Assembly: GCF_900168265.1 (NCBI RefSeq)
Contig: NZ_FVZF01000004.1
Coordinates: 1 to 64,000, forward strand
DNA: 64,000 nt
Direction: 5' to 3'
Source of the DNA: Salegentibacter salarius
GTDB lineage: Bacteria; Bacteroidota; Bacteroidia; Flavobacteriales; Flavobacteriaceae
The notes beneath the pieces are model-generated. The model was not told the origin of the DNA. It searched no databases and worked only from the letters and a program-made list of their open reading frames with translations. A program made the position numbers and the translations under genes. Below, one piece after another: positions 50,847-59,032 of the stretch. The stretch's first letter is position 1. Each line of letters opens with the position of its first letter.

Positions 50847-51920
50847 TTAATTAAGTCTTTGTGATAATTTGAGCACATCGCTTGCCACGCCACGGGCGGT
50901 TACTGCGGCTCCTGCGCCGGCTCCCTGGATCACCAGCGGTTGGTCTCCGTAAGATTCGGTATAAATTTCAAAAATGTTATCGGCGCCTTTAATTTGGCCC
51001 AAGGCGGTATTTTTAGGTTCAGAAATGAGTTTTGCCTCCAGGGTGGCTTTTTCTACCTCAATTTCTCCAATATATCTTAATACGTGACCCTGATCTTGTT
51101 GTTTTTTATGCTGATTAAAAATCTCATCCAGTTCACTAATCCTATTCTGAAATTCTTCTGCGGAAGTCTCCCCGTTTAATTTTTCCGGAATTAAAGATTG
51201 AATTTTCACCTCCTGAAATTCTTTATCCAACTGAAGCTCCCGTGCCAGGATCAATAATTTTCTACCCACATCGTTTCCCGAAAGGTCTTCACGAGCATCG
51301 GGCTCGGTATAACCCAGGTTTCCGGCTTTCTTTAAAACATCAGAAAACTTCTCTTTATTTTCAGAAAAAGTATTGAAAATAAAACTCAATGAACCGGAGA
51401 AGACTCCACGAATTTTAGTGACTTTCTCTCCCGCCTGGTGCAAGCCCTTTACGGTTTGCACAATTGGTAAACCGGCGCCTACATTGGTTTCGTAGAAAAA
51501 ATGCTTCCCGTGATAATCCAATTCTTTTCGTAATTTTTTATAAAAATCGGCAGAAAGTGTGTTGGCTACTTTATTGGCCGCTACCAGGTTAAAGCCGTTT
51601 TGGATTAAGCGAATATAAATCTCTACAAATTCCTTACTCGCCGTAGCATCTATTGCAATAAGATGTTCCAGATCGTGCTCTTTAGTAAAATCGAGAATGT
51701 CTTCCAGTTTATATTCTTTAGCCGATCTTTTAAAATCCTTTTCCCAGTTTTCAGTAATTCCTTCGGCTATAAGCAGTGCTTTAGTTGAATTGGCGATTAC
51801 CGGAATATTGACCGAAACTCCCGAATTCTCTTCCCATTGCTTTTTTGCGCTAAGTAGTTGCTCGATTAAGGTCTTGCCAACGTTCCCTATTCCAAATAAA
51901 ATGATGTTTACTTTTTTCAT
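50847..51920 (-). CDS. hom: Homoserine dehydrogenase
   Basis: Hom reduces aspartate semialdehyde to homoserine. The 357-residue protein has the nucleotide motif LFGIGNVGKTLIEQL, LVAANKVANTLSADFYKKL, FYETNVGAGLPIVQTVKGL, FSGSLSFIFNTF, GYTEPDAREDLSGNDVGRKLLILARE, all landmarks, and a C-terminal ending IQGAGAGAAVTARGVASDVLKL. It lacks an aspartokinase domain. It sits 10 bases downstream of metX. Confidence 0.94.
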   Translation of the reverse strand: MKKVNIILFGIGNVGKTLIEQLLSAKKQWEENSGVSVNIPVIANSTKALLIAEGITENWEKDFKRSAKEYKLEDILDFTKEHDLEHLIAIDATASKEFVEIYIRLIQNGFNLVAANKVANTLSADFYKKLRKELDYHGKHFFYETNVGAGLPIVQTVKGLHQAGEKVTKIRGVFSGSLSFIFNTFSENKEKFSDVLKKAGNLGYTEPDAREDLSGNDVGRKLLILARELQLDKEFQEVKIQSLIPEKLNGETSAEEFQNRISELDEIFNQHKKQQDQGHVLRYIGEIEVEKATLEAKLISEPKNTALGQIKGADNIFEIYTESYGDQPLVIQGAGAGAAVTARGVASDVLKLSQRLN

Positions 51921-51930
51921 TTAATTAATT

Positions 51931-52995
51931 CTAGATCCCAACCTGGGAATTTGAAACAGACCAATTTTCATTAGCCTGAGTATTAAAAATTTTAGTTTCC
52001 AGTTTCGTTCTGGTTTCAGCTTCTTTATTAATGCTACCAAATACTGGTTTTAAAAACCTGGCCAGTTGCGAAGCTTCGATTAAAAAAGCATCGTGCCCGT
52101 GAATTGATCTTATTTCGTGAATACTCACATTATTTTTTACCAGCGAAAGGTTTACATAAGTATCCCAATTCTCATCGGCCAGGAAAAACCAATCGGAATT
52201 CACCGTAACAATATGGATGTTCCCCTCTATTTTTTTTGCCTCTTCCAGGTAGTTTTCGCTGCCTTTGCTAATATCTATAGTGGTTAGCAAATGATTCATC
52301 AACTTATAAGAAGCGAGCTGAAAACGCTCTTCCAGTTTATCTCCGTGATATTGCAACCAACCTTCTACTTTATAACAAGGCTTCACTTCTTCTTTTGTAC
52401 GATTAAATTTTTTACTTAAAGATTGTGGGGTGCGATAGAAAGTCATCGCGTGCATTCTCGCATCTTTTACCGGTGAGTTAGAATTATTCAGGATTTGTTC
52501 CTGCACTTTACAATTTGCCAAAACCCAATCGGTCGCTTTATAATCTGTGGCGATGGGAATAATATTTTCGGCTAAATCTGGTTTAAGAGCCGCGAGTTCC
52601 CAGGCTAAAGCGCCACCTATGGAACCTCCAATTATTGCAAAAAGCTTTTCAATCTTTAATTGCTGAAGCGCCAGTGCCTGAATTTTAGCTATATCTGCAA
52701 GCGTAAATTCTTTATAATTGTCAATTAAATGTTCCTTTTTTCCGTTGAAACCATTACCCGGAATATTAAAAGCCAGGATGCTGAATTTTTCGGTATCTAT
52801 AGATTTTTCGGGGCCTACAATATTAGTCCACCAGCCTAATTTTCCTGTAATTTGGGAATTCCCGGTAAGCGCGTGATTTATTAAAACCACCGGTGCAGTT
52901 TTGGAATCCTGACCAAATTGCTGAAAACTCAAATAGATATCCTGAACCGTTCCCGCGGAATTTTCAAAATCTTTTAAACAGAGTTCCTGTAGCAT
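51931..52995 (-). CDS. metX: Homoserine O-acetyltransferase
   Basis: MetX activates homoserine with acetyl-CoA. The 354-residue alpha/beta hydrolase has INHALTGNSQITGKLGWW, FNIPGNGFNGKK, the nucleophile elbow GGSIGGALAWELA and the catalytic His in HGHDAFLIEASQL near the C-terminus. It lies between metY (84 bases upstream) and hom, which supports an acetyl route to methionine. Confidence 0.9.
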   Translation of the reverse strand: MLQELCLKDFENSAGTVQDIYLSFQQFGQDSKTAPVVLINHALTGNSQITGKLGWWTNIVGPEKSIDTEKFSILAFNIPGNGFNGKKEHLIDNYKEFTLADIAKIQALALQQLKIEKLFAIIGGSIGGALAWELAALKPDLAENIIPIATDYKATDWVLANCKVQEQILNNSNSPVKDARMHAMTFYRTPQSLSKKFNRTKEEVKPCYKVEGWLQYHGDKLEERFQLASYKLMNHLLTTIDISKGSENYLEEAKKIEGNIHIVTVNSDWFFLADENWDTYVNLSLVKNNVSIHEIRSIHGHDAFLIEASQLARFLKPVFGSINKEAETRTKLETKIFNTQANENWSVSNSQVGI

Positions 52996-52998
52996 ATT

Positions 52999-53067
52999 TT
53001 TCTTTTTTGATTTAGAAAGAGCAAAAGGAAAAAGACTTAACCTGGCTGCTTTTCCCTTTGTCTTTCC
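52999..53067 (-). other. Imperfect hairpin between metY and metX
   Basis: On the minus strand GAAAGACAAAGGGAAAAG and the stretch around GTCTTTTTCCTTTTGCTCTTTC can form a long imperfect stem. There is no leader-like ORF. It could stabilise, process or weakly terminate the transcript. Confidence 0.4.
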
Positions 53068-53079
53068 ACCAACAATAAA

Positions 53080-54372
53080 TTATACCAATGCTTTTTTCTG
53101 AATTTTGGCAAAAGCCTCTTTTAGATCTGTTTTTAGATCTTCCACATCTTCCAGGCCTACCGAAAGGCGAATAAGATCTTGTGTAACTCCGGTAGTAGCT
53201 TGTTGCTTTTCGTCCAGCTGCTGATGCGTAGTGCTCGCAGGATGAATAATCAGGGATTTAGTATCACCAATATTGGCAACGAGCGAGAAAAGTTTTGTTT
53301 CATCGGCAACAACTTTAGCCGATTCAAAGCCTCCTTCAACTCCAAAAGTTACTACGCCACTTTGGCCTTTTGGGAGATATTCTTTGGCAAGTTTATTATA
53401 CTTACTGCTTTCTAAGCCGGGATAATTCACCCATTTTACTTCTTCCTGCTGCTCTAGCCACTTAGCAAGATTTAAGGCATTTTCGCTATGCTGCTTTATT
53501 CTAATTTCAAGAGTTTCTAAACCTTGTAAGATCTGAAACGCGTTATAAGGACTTAGAGCCGCACCGTGATCACGAAGCCCTTCAATTCTAACTTTAGCAA
53601 TAAATGCTGCTTCTTTTAAAGCTTCGTGGTAAACAAGTCCGTGGTAGCCCGGTGAAGGTTCTGTGAATTCCGGGAACTTTCCATTGGCCCAATTAAAATT
53701 CCCGGCATCTATAATGGCACCACCAAGCGAAGTTCCATTTCCGCTTATATATTTAGTAAGGGATTCAATAACAATATCGGCGCCGTGCTCTATAGGTTTT
53801 AGTAAGGAAGGTGTAGCAACTGTATTATCCACTATAAAAGGGACTTTAAGTGCATTAGCCTCAGCAGAAATTGCTTTTAGATCTAAGACATCCAGCTTTG
53901 GATTTCCAAGCGATTCTACAAAAACAGCCCGTGTATTTTCCTTAGCAGCCTTTTTAAAATTCTCTGGATATTCGGGGTCTACAAAAGTGGTTGTGATTCC
54001 AAATCTAGGTAGCGTTACACTTAGCAAATTGTAAGTTCCGCCGTATAAACTACTGGAAGCAACAATATGGTCCCCGGCTTTTAATAGCGTTAGCAGCGTA
54101 GTATTAATGGCCGCAGTTCCTGATGCGGTTACTACCGCAGCAATTCCCCCTTCCAGCGAAGCAAGGCGTTGTTCCAAAATATCGTTGGTAGGATTATTTA
54201 AGCGGGTGTAGATGTAACCCGGTTCTGCAAGTGAGAAAAGATTGGCAGCGTGATCTGAATTATTAAAAACATAAGAAGTTGTTTGGTAAATAGGCACCGC
54301 TCTTGTTCCTCCGTTAGCTTTAGTATCGTGACCGGCGTGTAATGCGTTTGTTGAAAATTTTTGAGTACTCAT
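53080..54372 (-). CDS. metY: O-acetylhomoserine sulfhydrylase
   Basis: MetY joins O-acetylhomoserine and sulfide to homocysteine. The 430-residue PLP enzyme has FSTNALHAGHDTKANGGTRAVPIYQTTSY, TRLNNPTNDILEQRLASLEGG, VTASGTAAINTTLLTLLKAGDHIVASSSLYGGT, the lysine in ESLTKYISGNGTSLGG and THQQLDEKQQATTGVTQDLIRLSVGLE. The start MSTQKF (54372) is certain; a 51-residue upstream extension is only a translated REP-like repeat. Two leader peptides with terminators precede it. Confidence 0.95.
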   Translation of the reverse strand: MSTQKFSTNALHAGHDTKANGGTRAVPIYQTTSYVFNNSDHAANLFSLAEPGYIYTRLNNPTNDILEQRLASLEGGIAAVVTASGTAAINTTLLTLLKAGDHIVASSSLYGGTYNLLSVTLPRFGITTTFVDPEYPENFKKAAKENTRAVFVESLGNPKLDVLDLKAISAEANALKVPFIVDNTVATPSLLKPIEHGADIVIESLTKYISGNGTSLGGAIIDAGNFNWANGKFPEFTEPSPGYHGLVYHEALKEAAFIAKVRIEGLRDHGAALSPYNAFQILQGLETLEIRIKQHSENALNLAKWLEQQEEVKWVNYPGLESSKYNKLAKEYLPKGQSGVVTFGVEGGFESAKVVADETKLFSLVANIGDTKSLIIHPASTTHQQLDEKQQATTGVTQDLIRLSVGLEDVEDLKTDLKEAFAKIQKKALV

Positions 54373-54429
54373 AATTTCTAGTTTTTTAAAGTTGCTTCTA
54401 ATTTTTGAAGCTTGATTTTGTTTTTTGAT

Positions 54430-54454
54430 AGATTCCCACCTTCGTGGGAATGAC
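54430..54454. repeat. REP-like palindrome between metY and its second attenuator
   Basis: AGATTCCCACC-TTC-GTGGGAATGAC: TTCCCAC/GTGGGAA stem. Same family as 12794-12818. Confidence 0.7.
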
Positions 54455-54463
54455 GATTTAGTT

Positions 54464-54503
54464 AATAAAAAAAGTCCCCTTAAGTAGCTATTACCAAGGG
54501 GAC
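54464..54503 (-). terminator. Second Met attenuator terminator
   Basis: GTCCCCTT (54496-54503) pairs with AAGGGGAC (54474-54481) on the minus strand, with a 14-base loop, then T7. TTGGTAATAGC (54487-54497), covering the top of the first arm and loop, can pair over 11 bases with GCTATTGCCAA (54544-54554) in the leader ORF. Confidence 0.9.
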
Positions 54504-54531
54504 CTTTTAATTGAACTCTAAACAAACTAAG

Positions 54532-54627
54532 TTACATTCGGTTTTGGCAATAGCGTTTCATGTGTCGCATAGACATACACATCATCATAGTGCGCATCAT
54601 CATGTTATTTATTGCCTTTATCATCAT
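54532..54627 (-). CDS. Met-rich leader peptide 2, upstream of metY
   Basis: This 31-codon ORF has ATG at 54627 and TAA at 54532. Twelve residues are Met: positions 1, 2, 9-11 (MMM), 14-16 (MMM), 18, 20, 23 and 31. Codons 25-28 contain GCTATTGCCAA, an 11-base complement (one G-U) of TTGGTAATAGC in the downstream terminator. Stalling on the Met runs would leave it free to form the antiterminator; translation to the stop would cover it. The ORF is flanked by REP-like repeats and lies downstream of an equivalent unit. Confidence 0.85.
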   Translation of the reverse strand: MMIKAINNMMMRTMMMCMSMRHMKRYCQNRM

Positions 54628-54637
54628 ATTGATTTTT

Positions 54638-54662
54638 GTCATTCCCACGCAGGTGGGAATCT
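54638..54662. repeat. REP-like palindrome in the metY leader
   Basis: GTCATTCCCAC-GCAG-GTGGGAATCT, inverse in orientation to the copy at 54704-54728; together they form a BIME-like pair inside the leader transcript. Confidence 0.7.
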
Positions 54663-54703
54663 AATTTTAATTTATTCTTTCAAATTCAAATTTATTCTTC
54701 TTT

Positions 54704-54728
54704 GGATTTCCGCCTTCGCGGAAATGAC
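54704..54728. repeat. REP-like palindrome in the metY leader
   Basis: GGATTTCCGCC-TTC-GCGGAAATGAC. The TTTCCGC/GCGGAAA stem matches the copy at 12794-12818, and the overall format matches 54638-54662. Confidence 0.7.
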
Positions 54729-54738
54729 TTAATTGCAT

Positions 54739-54772
54739 AAAAAAAGCCGCTGCGGTTGGCAGCGGCTTTTTG
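54739..54772 (-). terminator. First Met attenuator terminator
   Basis: On the minus strand AAAAGCCGCTGC and GCAGCGGCTTTT form a 12-pair stem around CAACC, followed by T7. The segment CCGCAGCG (54808-54815) in the leader ORF copies the second arm, so CGCTGC can pair with GCAGCG instead, giving an antiterminator. Confidence 0.9.
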
Positions 54773-54792
54773 CAATTTATATCTTTTCAGAA

Positions 54793-54864
54793 TTAAGCAA
54801 TTGAGCGCGCTGCGGAAGTTCTCCACATCATCATACGCATCATATTGCAAATTATCTGGTACAT
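54793..54864 (-). CDS. Met-rich leader peptide 1, upstream of metY
   Basis: This 23-codon ORF has ATG at 54864 and TAA at 54793. Residues 8-13 read MMRMMM. It begins about 20 bases after a perfect promoter and precedes the first terminator by about 20 bases. Codons 16-19 contain CCGCAGCG, a mimic of the terminator's second arm. It forms, with leader peptide 2, a tandem attenuator for metY-metX-hom-metZ. Confidence 0.85.
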   Translation of the reverse strand: MYQIICNMMRMMMWRTSAARSIA

Positions 54865-54883
54865 TTCGTTGTTTTGTTGGTTA

Positions 54884-54916
54884 CAAAGATAAGGGCAGAA
54901 ATTTTTAATATCCAAA
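54884..54916 (-). promoter_or_regulatory. Promoter of the metY operon
   Basis: On the minus strand TTTG (54913-54916), 21 bases and TATCTTTG (54884-54891) match the consensus exactly. It is divergent from the metK promoter. Confidence 0.75.
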
Positions 54917-55129
54917 CCCAAACTTCATTTTTACGAAAAATAAATTTTAAAGCTTGTAAAATGAATAATCAGGAATTGAATTGGATTAAAAATGATTATT
55001 ATCTAATTTTTCTTCGCAGGAACTTACAAGATGCTAAATTCCAGTATTTTACAAATCAGTTTAATTCAAAACTTTTTCCTCTTCAATATTAAGCTCCTTC
55101 AACCTATTAAAAAAGAAAGTTAAAGCAAG

Positions 55130-55158
55130 TTTGAGTTCTGCTTATTTTTATACATTTG
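55130..55158 (+). promoter_or_regulatory. Promoter of metK
   Basis: TTTG (55130-55133), 17 bases and TACATTTG (55151-55158). The start point would be about 55165, just before the aptamer. Confidence 0.7.
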
Positions 55159-55169
55159 TAACCGAATTA

Positions 55170-55242
55170 TTTAAAGGGAAGGATTTGACTGATTGCAACC
55201 CTTTTATACTTTTAAAGTGTAAGAAAAATGCTAAAGCAGTAT
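55170..55242 (+). promoter_or_regulatory. SAM-II/SAM-V-like riboswitch of metK
   Basis: P1 AAAGGG (55173-55178) pairs with CCCTTT (55199-55204). The loop contains GATTTGACTGATTGCAA, whose ACTG (55188-55191) can pair with CAGT (55237-55240), forming an H-type pseudoknot. AATGCTAAAGC before that is the conserved SAM-II core. The expression platform is not obvious; control of translation is possible, 60 bases before the start codon. Confidence 0.75.
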
Positions 55243-55303
55243 CACTACTTCCTTAGCTCCCCGTCAAATTCAACCCGTATTTTTTAAAAACTAATTTAAA
55301 AAT

Positions 55304-56560
55304 ATGGCTTATTTATTTACTTCAGAGAGTGTATCTGAAGGACACCCAGATAAAATCGCAGATCAGATTAGCGATACTTTACTTGATAATTTCCTTGCTT
55401 TCGATGAAAATTCTAAAGTTGCCTGTGAGACATTAGTAACTACAGGCCAGGTGGTACTTGCCGGTGAAGTTAGAAGCGACACTTATCTAGATGTGCAAAA
55501 CATTGCCCGCGAAGTAATAAACGAGATTGGTTATACCAAAGGAGCTTATAAATTTAGTGGGGATTCTTGTGGCGTGATCTCTCTAATTCACGAACAATCC
55601 CAGGAAATTTACCAGGGTGTAGATCGTGAAAATAAAGAAGAACAGGGCGCCGGAGACCAAGGAATGATGTTTGGTTATGCCACCAACGAGACCGAAAATT
55701 ATATGCCCCTGGCCTTAGATATTTCTCACAAAATCCTCATCGAATTGGCGAAATTAAGGCGTGAAGGCAAAGATATCCCCTATTTACGTCCCGATTCTAA
55801 AAGCCAGGTTACCATAGAGTATAGTGATGATAATGTTCCGCAGAAAATTGTGGCCATTGTGGTTTCTACCCAGCATGATGAGTTTGATGAGGATGATGAT
55901 GAAATGCTGAAAAAGATCAAGAAAGATATTCTTGAAATTCTTATTCCACGAGTAAAGGAACAATTACCTGAATACGTTCAGAAACTATTTAATGATGATA
56001 TTACTTATCATATAAACCCAACCGGGAAGTTTGTTATTGGTGGGCCTCATGGCGATGCCGGACTTACCGGAAGAAAAATTATCGTAGATACCTACGGCGG
56101 AAAAGGCGCTCACGGTGGTGGTGCTTTTTCCGGGAAAGATCCTAGTAAAGTTGATCGCTCGGCAGCCTACGCATCACGTCACGTTGCCAAAAACCTGGTT
56201 GCTGCAGGCCTTGCAGATGAAGTTTTAGTGCAGGTTTCTTATGCCATTGGCGTGGTAGAACCTACTTCTATTTCAGTAGAAACTTATGGCACCGCAAAGG
56301 TAGATATGAAGGATGGGGAAATTGCGAAAAAAGTAGCGCAAATATTTGATATGCGCCCCTGGGCCATTGAAGATAGGTTAAAACTCAGAAATCCTATTTA
56401 TAGAGAAACCGCCGCCTACGGCCATATGGGAAAAGAACCAAGAACCGTGACTAAAATCTTTAAAAGTCCGTATTCCGGGGAGGTAAAAAAAGAAGTGGAA
56501 TTGTTTACCTGGGAAAAACTGGATTATGTAGATAAAGTGAAGGAAGCTTTTAAGCTTTAA
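55304..56560 (+). CDS. metK: S-adenosylmethionine synthetase
   Basis: MetK makes SAM from methionine and ATP. The 418-residue protein has [50 protein letters not shown] and [19 protein letters not shown], all the family motifs, within the usual length (slightly long). It stands alone, with an upstream SAM aptamer and a downstream terminator. Confidence 0.97.
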   Translation: MAYLFTSESVSEGHPDKIADQISDTLLDNFLAFDENSKVACETLVTTGQVVLAGEVRSDTYLDVQNIAREVINEIGYTKGAYKFSGDSCGVISLIHEQSQEIYQGVDRENKEEQGAGDQGMMFGYATNETENYMPLALDISHKILIELAKLRREGKDIPYLRPDSKSQVTIEYSDDNVPQKIVAIVVSTQHDEFDEDDDEMLKKIKKDILEILIPRVKEQLPEYVQKLFNDDITYHINPTGKFVIGGPHGDAGLTGRKIIVDTYGGKGAHGGGAFSGKDPSKVDRSAAYASRHVAKNLVAAGLADEVLVQVSYAIGVVEPTSISVETYGTAKVDMKDGEIAKKVAQIFDMRPWAIEDRLKLRNPIYRETAAYGHMGKEPRTVTKIFKSPYSGEVKKEVELFTWEKLDYVDKVKEAFKL

Positions 56561-56582
56561 ACTGAAAACCCTATAATTATTT

Positions 56583-56615
56583 AAAATACCGCTGTAATCA
56601 GCGGTATTTTTTTTT
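56583..56615 (+). terminator. Terminator of metK
   Basis: AATACCGCTG and CAGCGGTATT enclose TAAT and run into a T8-9 tract. Confidence 0.9.
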
Positions 56616-56693
56616 GACGTTTTCTTCGGAAACCTTTAACAACGGGACGCAGTTTTAATTCCTAATTTTAGAATTCCACCAATCAAACACCTT

Positions 56694-58058
56694 ATGTCTG
56701 TTTTTAAAAAAGTAAGAAACACCATCAACCTATTAAAGTCGGTTGATATGGATCAATTAGCGAAAATAAATCAGCAAATAGATCTTTCAGAAGCGATGAA
56801 AAGTTTAGGCCAGCTTGATGAGCGGCAACTTAAAGGTTTGATGAAAATGTTAAAAACCAAACGTAAAAAAGGTCAAAGCGACCTCCCTCCTATAGATGGT
56901 GATTTTTACAATTTGGATCTTAAATTAACAGAAGAGCAACGCAAGTTGCAGATGGATGTGCGAAATTTTATGGAAGATGAAGTAAGACCTTTGGTAAACG
57001 ACCATTGGAACCGCGCTAAATTTCCGCACGAGATCATAGAGAAATTCAAAAAATTAAATATTACCGGCGTGCCTTACGAGGGCTACGGTTGCCCAAATCT
57101 TCCGTTTTTAATGGAAGGCATCATCGCGCAGGAAATTGCCCGTGTAGATGTTTCCATTTCAACTTTTTTCGGGGTACATAGCGGTCTCGCCATGGGATCT
57201 ATATACCTATGCGGAAGTGAAGAACAAAAGCAAGAATGGCTTCCGAAGATGCAAAAATTAGATGCTATTGGCGCCTTTGGACTTACAGAACCAAATGTAG
57301 GATCTGGAGTTGCGGGCGGTCTTGAAACCACCTGTAAGTTTGATGGTGAAAACTGGATATTAAACGGACAGAAAAAATGGATAGGTAACGCCACCTTTGC
57401 CGATGTGATCATTATTTGGGCACGAGACGAAGATAGCAATCAGGTAAAAGGTTTCCTTGTTAGAAAAGGAAATCCCGGCTTTAAAGCCGAGAAAATGGAA
57501 GATAAAATGGCGCTAAGAATTGTACAAAACGCCCTTATCACCCTAACCGATTGTAAAGTGCCCGAAAACGATAGGCTGCAGAAAGCAGATTCATTTAAAG
57601 ACACCGCAAAAGTACTTCGTATGACGAGGGCCGGTGTAGCCTGGCAAGCTGTTGGTTGTGCTCGTGGCGCTTACGAGAGTGCTTTAAAATATACCAGGAA
57701 AAGAGAACAATTTGGAAGACCAATTGCTTCTTATCAATTAATCCAAAATCATTTAGTAGAAATGGTTTCTAATCTTACCGCGATGCAAACTTTGGTTTTC
57801 AGACTTTCTGAAATGCAGGATGCCGACTTACTTACAGATGAACACGCTTCTCTGGCCAAGGTATTTTGTAGTATGCGAACCAGAGACGTGGTAAGCCGGG
57901 CCCGTGAGGTTCTTGGCGGTAACGGTATTTTATTAGAACACGATGTAGCGCGATTTGTTGCAGATGCAGAAGCCATTTATAGTTACGAAGGAACAAAAGA
58001 AATAAATTCACTCATTGTAGGCCGTGCAATTACCGGTTACAGTGCATTTGTGAGTTAA
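56694..58058 (+). CDS. Acyl-CoA dehydrogenase, glutaryl-CoA dehydrogenase-like
   Basis: This 454-residue flavoprotein has an extra N-terminal helical segment of about 70 residues, then LKLTEEQRKLQMDVRNFMEDEVRPLV, FGLTEPNVGSGVAGGLETT, WILNGQKKWIGNATFADVIIIWARD, KREQFGRPIASYQLIQNHLVEM and the base region YSYEGTKEINSLIVGRAITGYSAF, which is closest to glutaryl-CoA dehydrogenases. The substrate is likely glutaryl-CoA or a short/branched acyl-CoA. It is followed 28 bases later by a hydroxyacid dehydrogenase and a universal stress protein, probably an operon. Confidence 0.88.
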   Translation: MSVFKKVRNTINLLKSVDMDQLAKINQQIDLSEAMKSLGQLDERQLKGLMKMLKTKRKKGQSDLPPIDGDFYNLDLKLTEEQRKLQMDVRNFMEDEVRPLVNDHWNRAKFPHEIIEKFKKLNITGVPYEGYGCPNLPFLMEGIIAQEIARVDVSISTFFGVHSGLAMGSIYLCGSEEQKQEWLPKMQKLDAIGAFGLTEPNVGSGVAGGLETTCKFDGENWILNGQKKWIGNATFADVIIIWARDEDSNQVKGFLVRKGNPGFKAEKMEDKMALRIVQNALITLTDCKVPENDRLQKADSFKDTAKVLRMTRAGVAWQAVGCARGAYESALKYTRKREQFGRPIASYQLIQNHLVEMVSNLTAMQTLVFRLSEMQDADLLTDEHASLAKVFCSMRTRDVVSRAREVLGGNGILLEHDVARFVADAEAIYSYEGTKEINSLIVGRAITGYSAFVS

Positions 58059-58086
58059 TATTAACCATACAAAAAATAGAAAAAGA

Positions 58087-59016
58087 ATGTCATTATTAGT
58101 AGTTAGTCCGGGCAAAGACCCGAAAGCCTGGGTTGAAGCCTTAAAAGAACAACATCCAGGTTTAAATATCTATGTTTACCCAGAAGACCACGACAAAGAA
58201 GAAGTGGAATTCGCCTTAACCTGGAACCATCCCCGCGGAATTTTTCAAAATTACCCAAATCTAAAAGTTATTGCTTCTATGGGTGCTGGTGTAGACCATA
58301 TTACAAGTGATGAAGAGCTTCCGGAAAACGTAAAGATTACCAAAGTGGTAGATGAGCGTTTGGAAGAAGATATGGGAACTTTTGTACTAAGCCTTGTTTT
58401 GGCTCACCAAAGAAACCTATTACACTACCGTGAAAGCCAAATAAATGAAAAATGGGATCCTATTTCCTATACTCGTAATAACGACGTTAAAGTTGGAATC
58501 TTAGGGATAGGTAATCTTGGACAAAGTGTAGCCAATAGTTTACTAAAAAACGGATTCCAGGTTATAGGGTTTTCCAACCATAAAAAGGAATTTGAAAATG
58601 TAGAAAGCTTTGCCGGAGAAGATGAATTAGATGATTTTCTAGCACAGTCAGATATTTTGGTAAATATGCTACCCCTAACTCCTAAAACTGAGAAAATTCT
58701 CAACAAAGAATTATTCGAAAAATTACCCGAAGGAGCTTATGTAGTAAATGTTGCCCGAGGTGAACATTTAGTAGAACAGGATCTACTGGCTAAAGTAGAC
58801 GACGGTCATCTCTCTGGTGCAGCATTAGATGTATTTTGGGAAGAACCTATTAGAGATGAACATCCATTTTGGAAACATCCAAAAATTAGAGTAACCCCAC
58901 ACATTGCCAGTGTTACCCATCCAAATTCTGTAGTCCCTCAAATTATTGAGAACTATGAAAGATTACAGGAGGATGAAGAGCTTAAAAATGTAGTTGAAAG
59001 AGATAGAGGTTATTAA
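58087..59016 (+). CDS. D-2-hydroxyacid dehydrogenase (glyoxylate/hydroxypyruvate reductase A-like)
   Basis: This 309-residue protein has the NAD(P) motif VGILGIGNLGQSVANSL, followed by LVNMLPLTPKTEKILNKELFEKLPEGAYVVNVARGEHLVEQDLL (catalytic Arg in VARGE), and the catalytic His in RVTPHIASVTHPNS, with Glu in DVFWEEP. The family is GhrA-like, reducing glyoxylate or hydroxypyruvate. The specific substrate is not established. Confidence 0.88.
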   Translation: MSLLVVSPGKDPKAWVEALKEQHPGLNIYVYPEDHDKEEVEFALTWNHPRGIFQNYPNLKVIASMGAGVDHITSDEELPENVKITKVVDERLEEDMGTFVLSLVLAHQRNLLHYRESQINEKWDPISYTRNNDVKVGILGIGNLGQSVANSLLKNGFQVIGFSNHKKEFENVESFAGEDELDDFLAQSDILVNMLPLTPKTEKILNKELFEKLPEGAYVVNVARGEHLVEQDLLAKVDDGHLSGAALDVFWEEPIRDEHPFWKHPKIRVTPHIASVTHPNSVVPQIIENYERLQEDEELKNVVERDRGY

Positions 59017-59032
59017 TTAAAAAATTCAGCGT

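Noticed and set aside
54373-54525. N-terminal extension of metY by 51 residues
   Set aside because: The extension is the translation of the second terminator and a REP-like palindrome; MetY family members start at MSTQKF.
54961-55092. Small ORF of 43 codons upstream of metK
   Set aside because: It lies between the divergent promoters, overlaps the region before the metK promoter, has no recognisable family and no clear RBS, and is probably chance.
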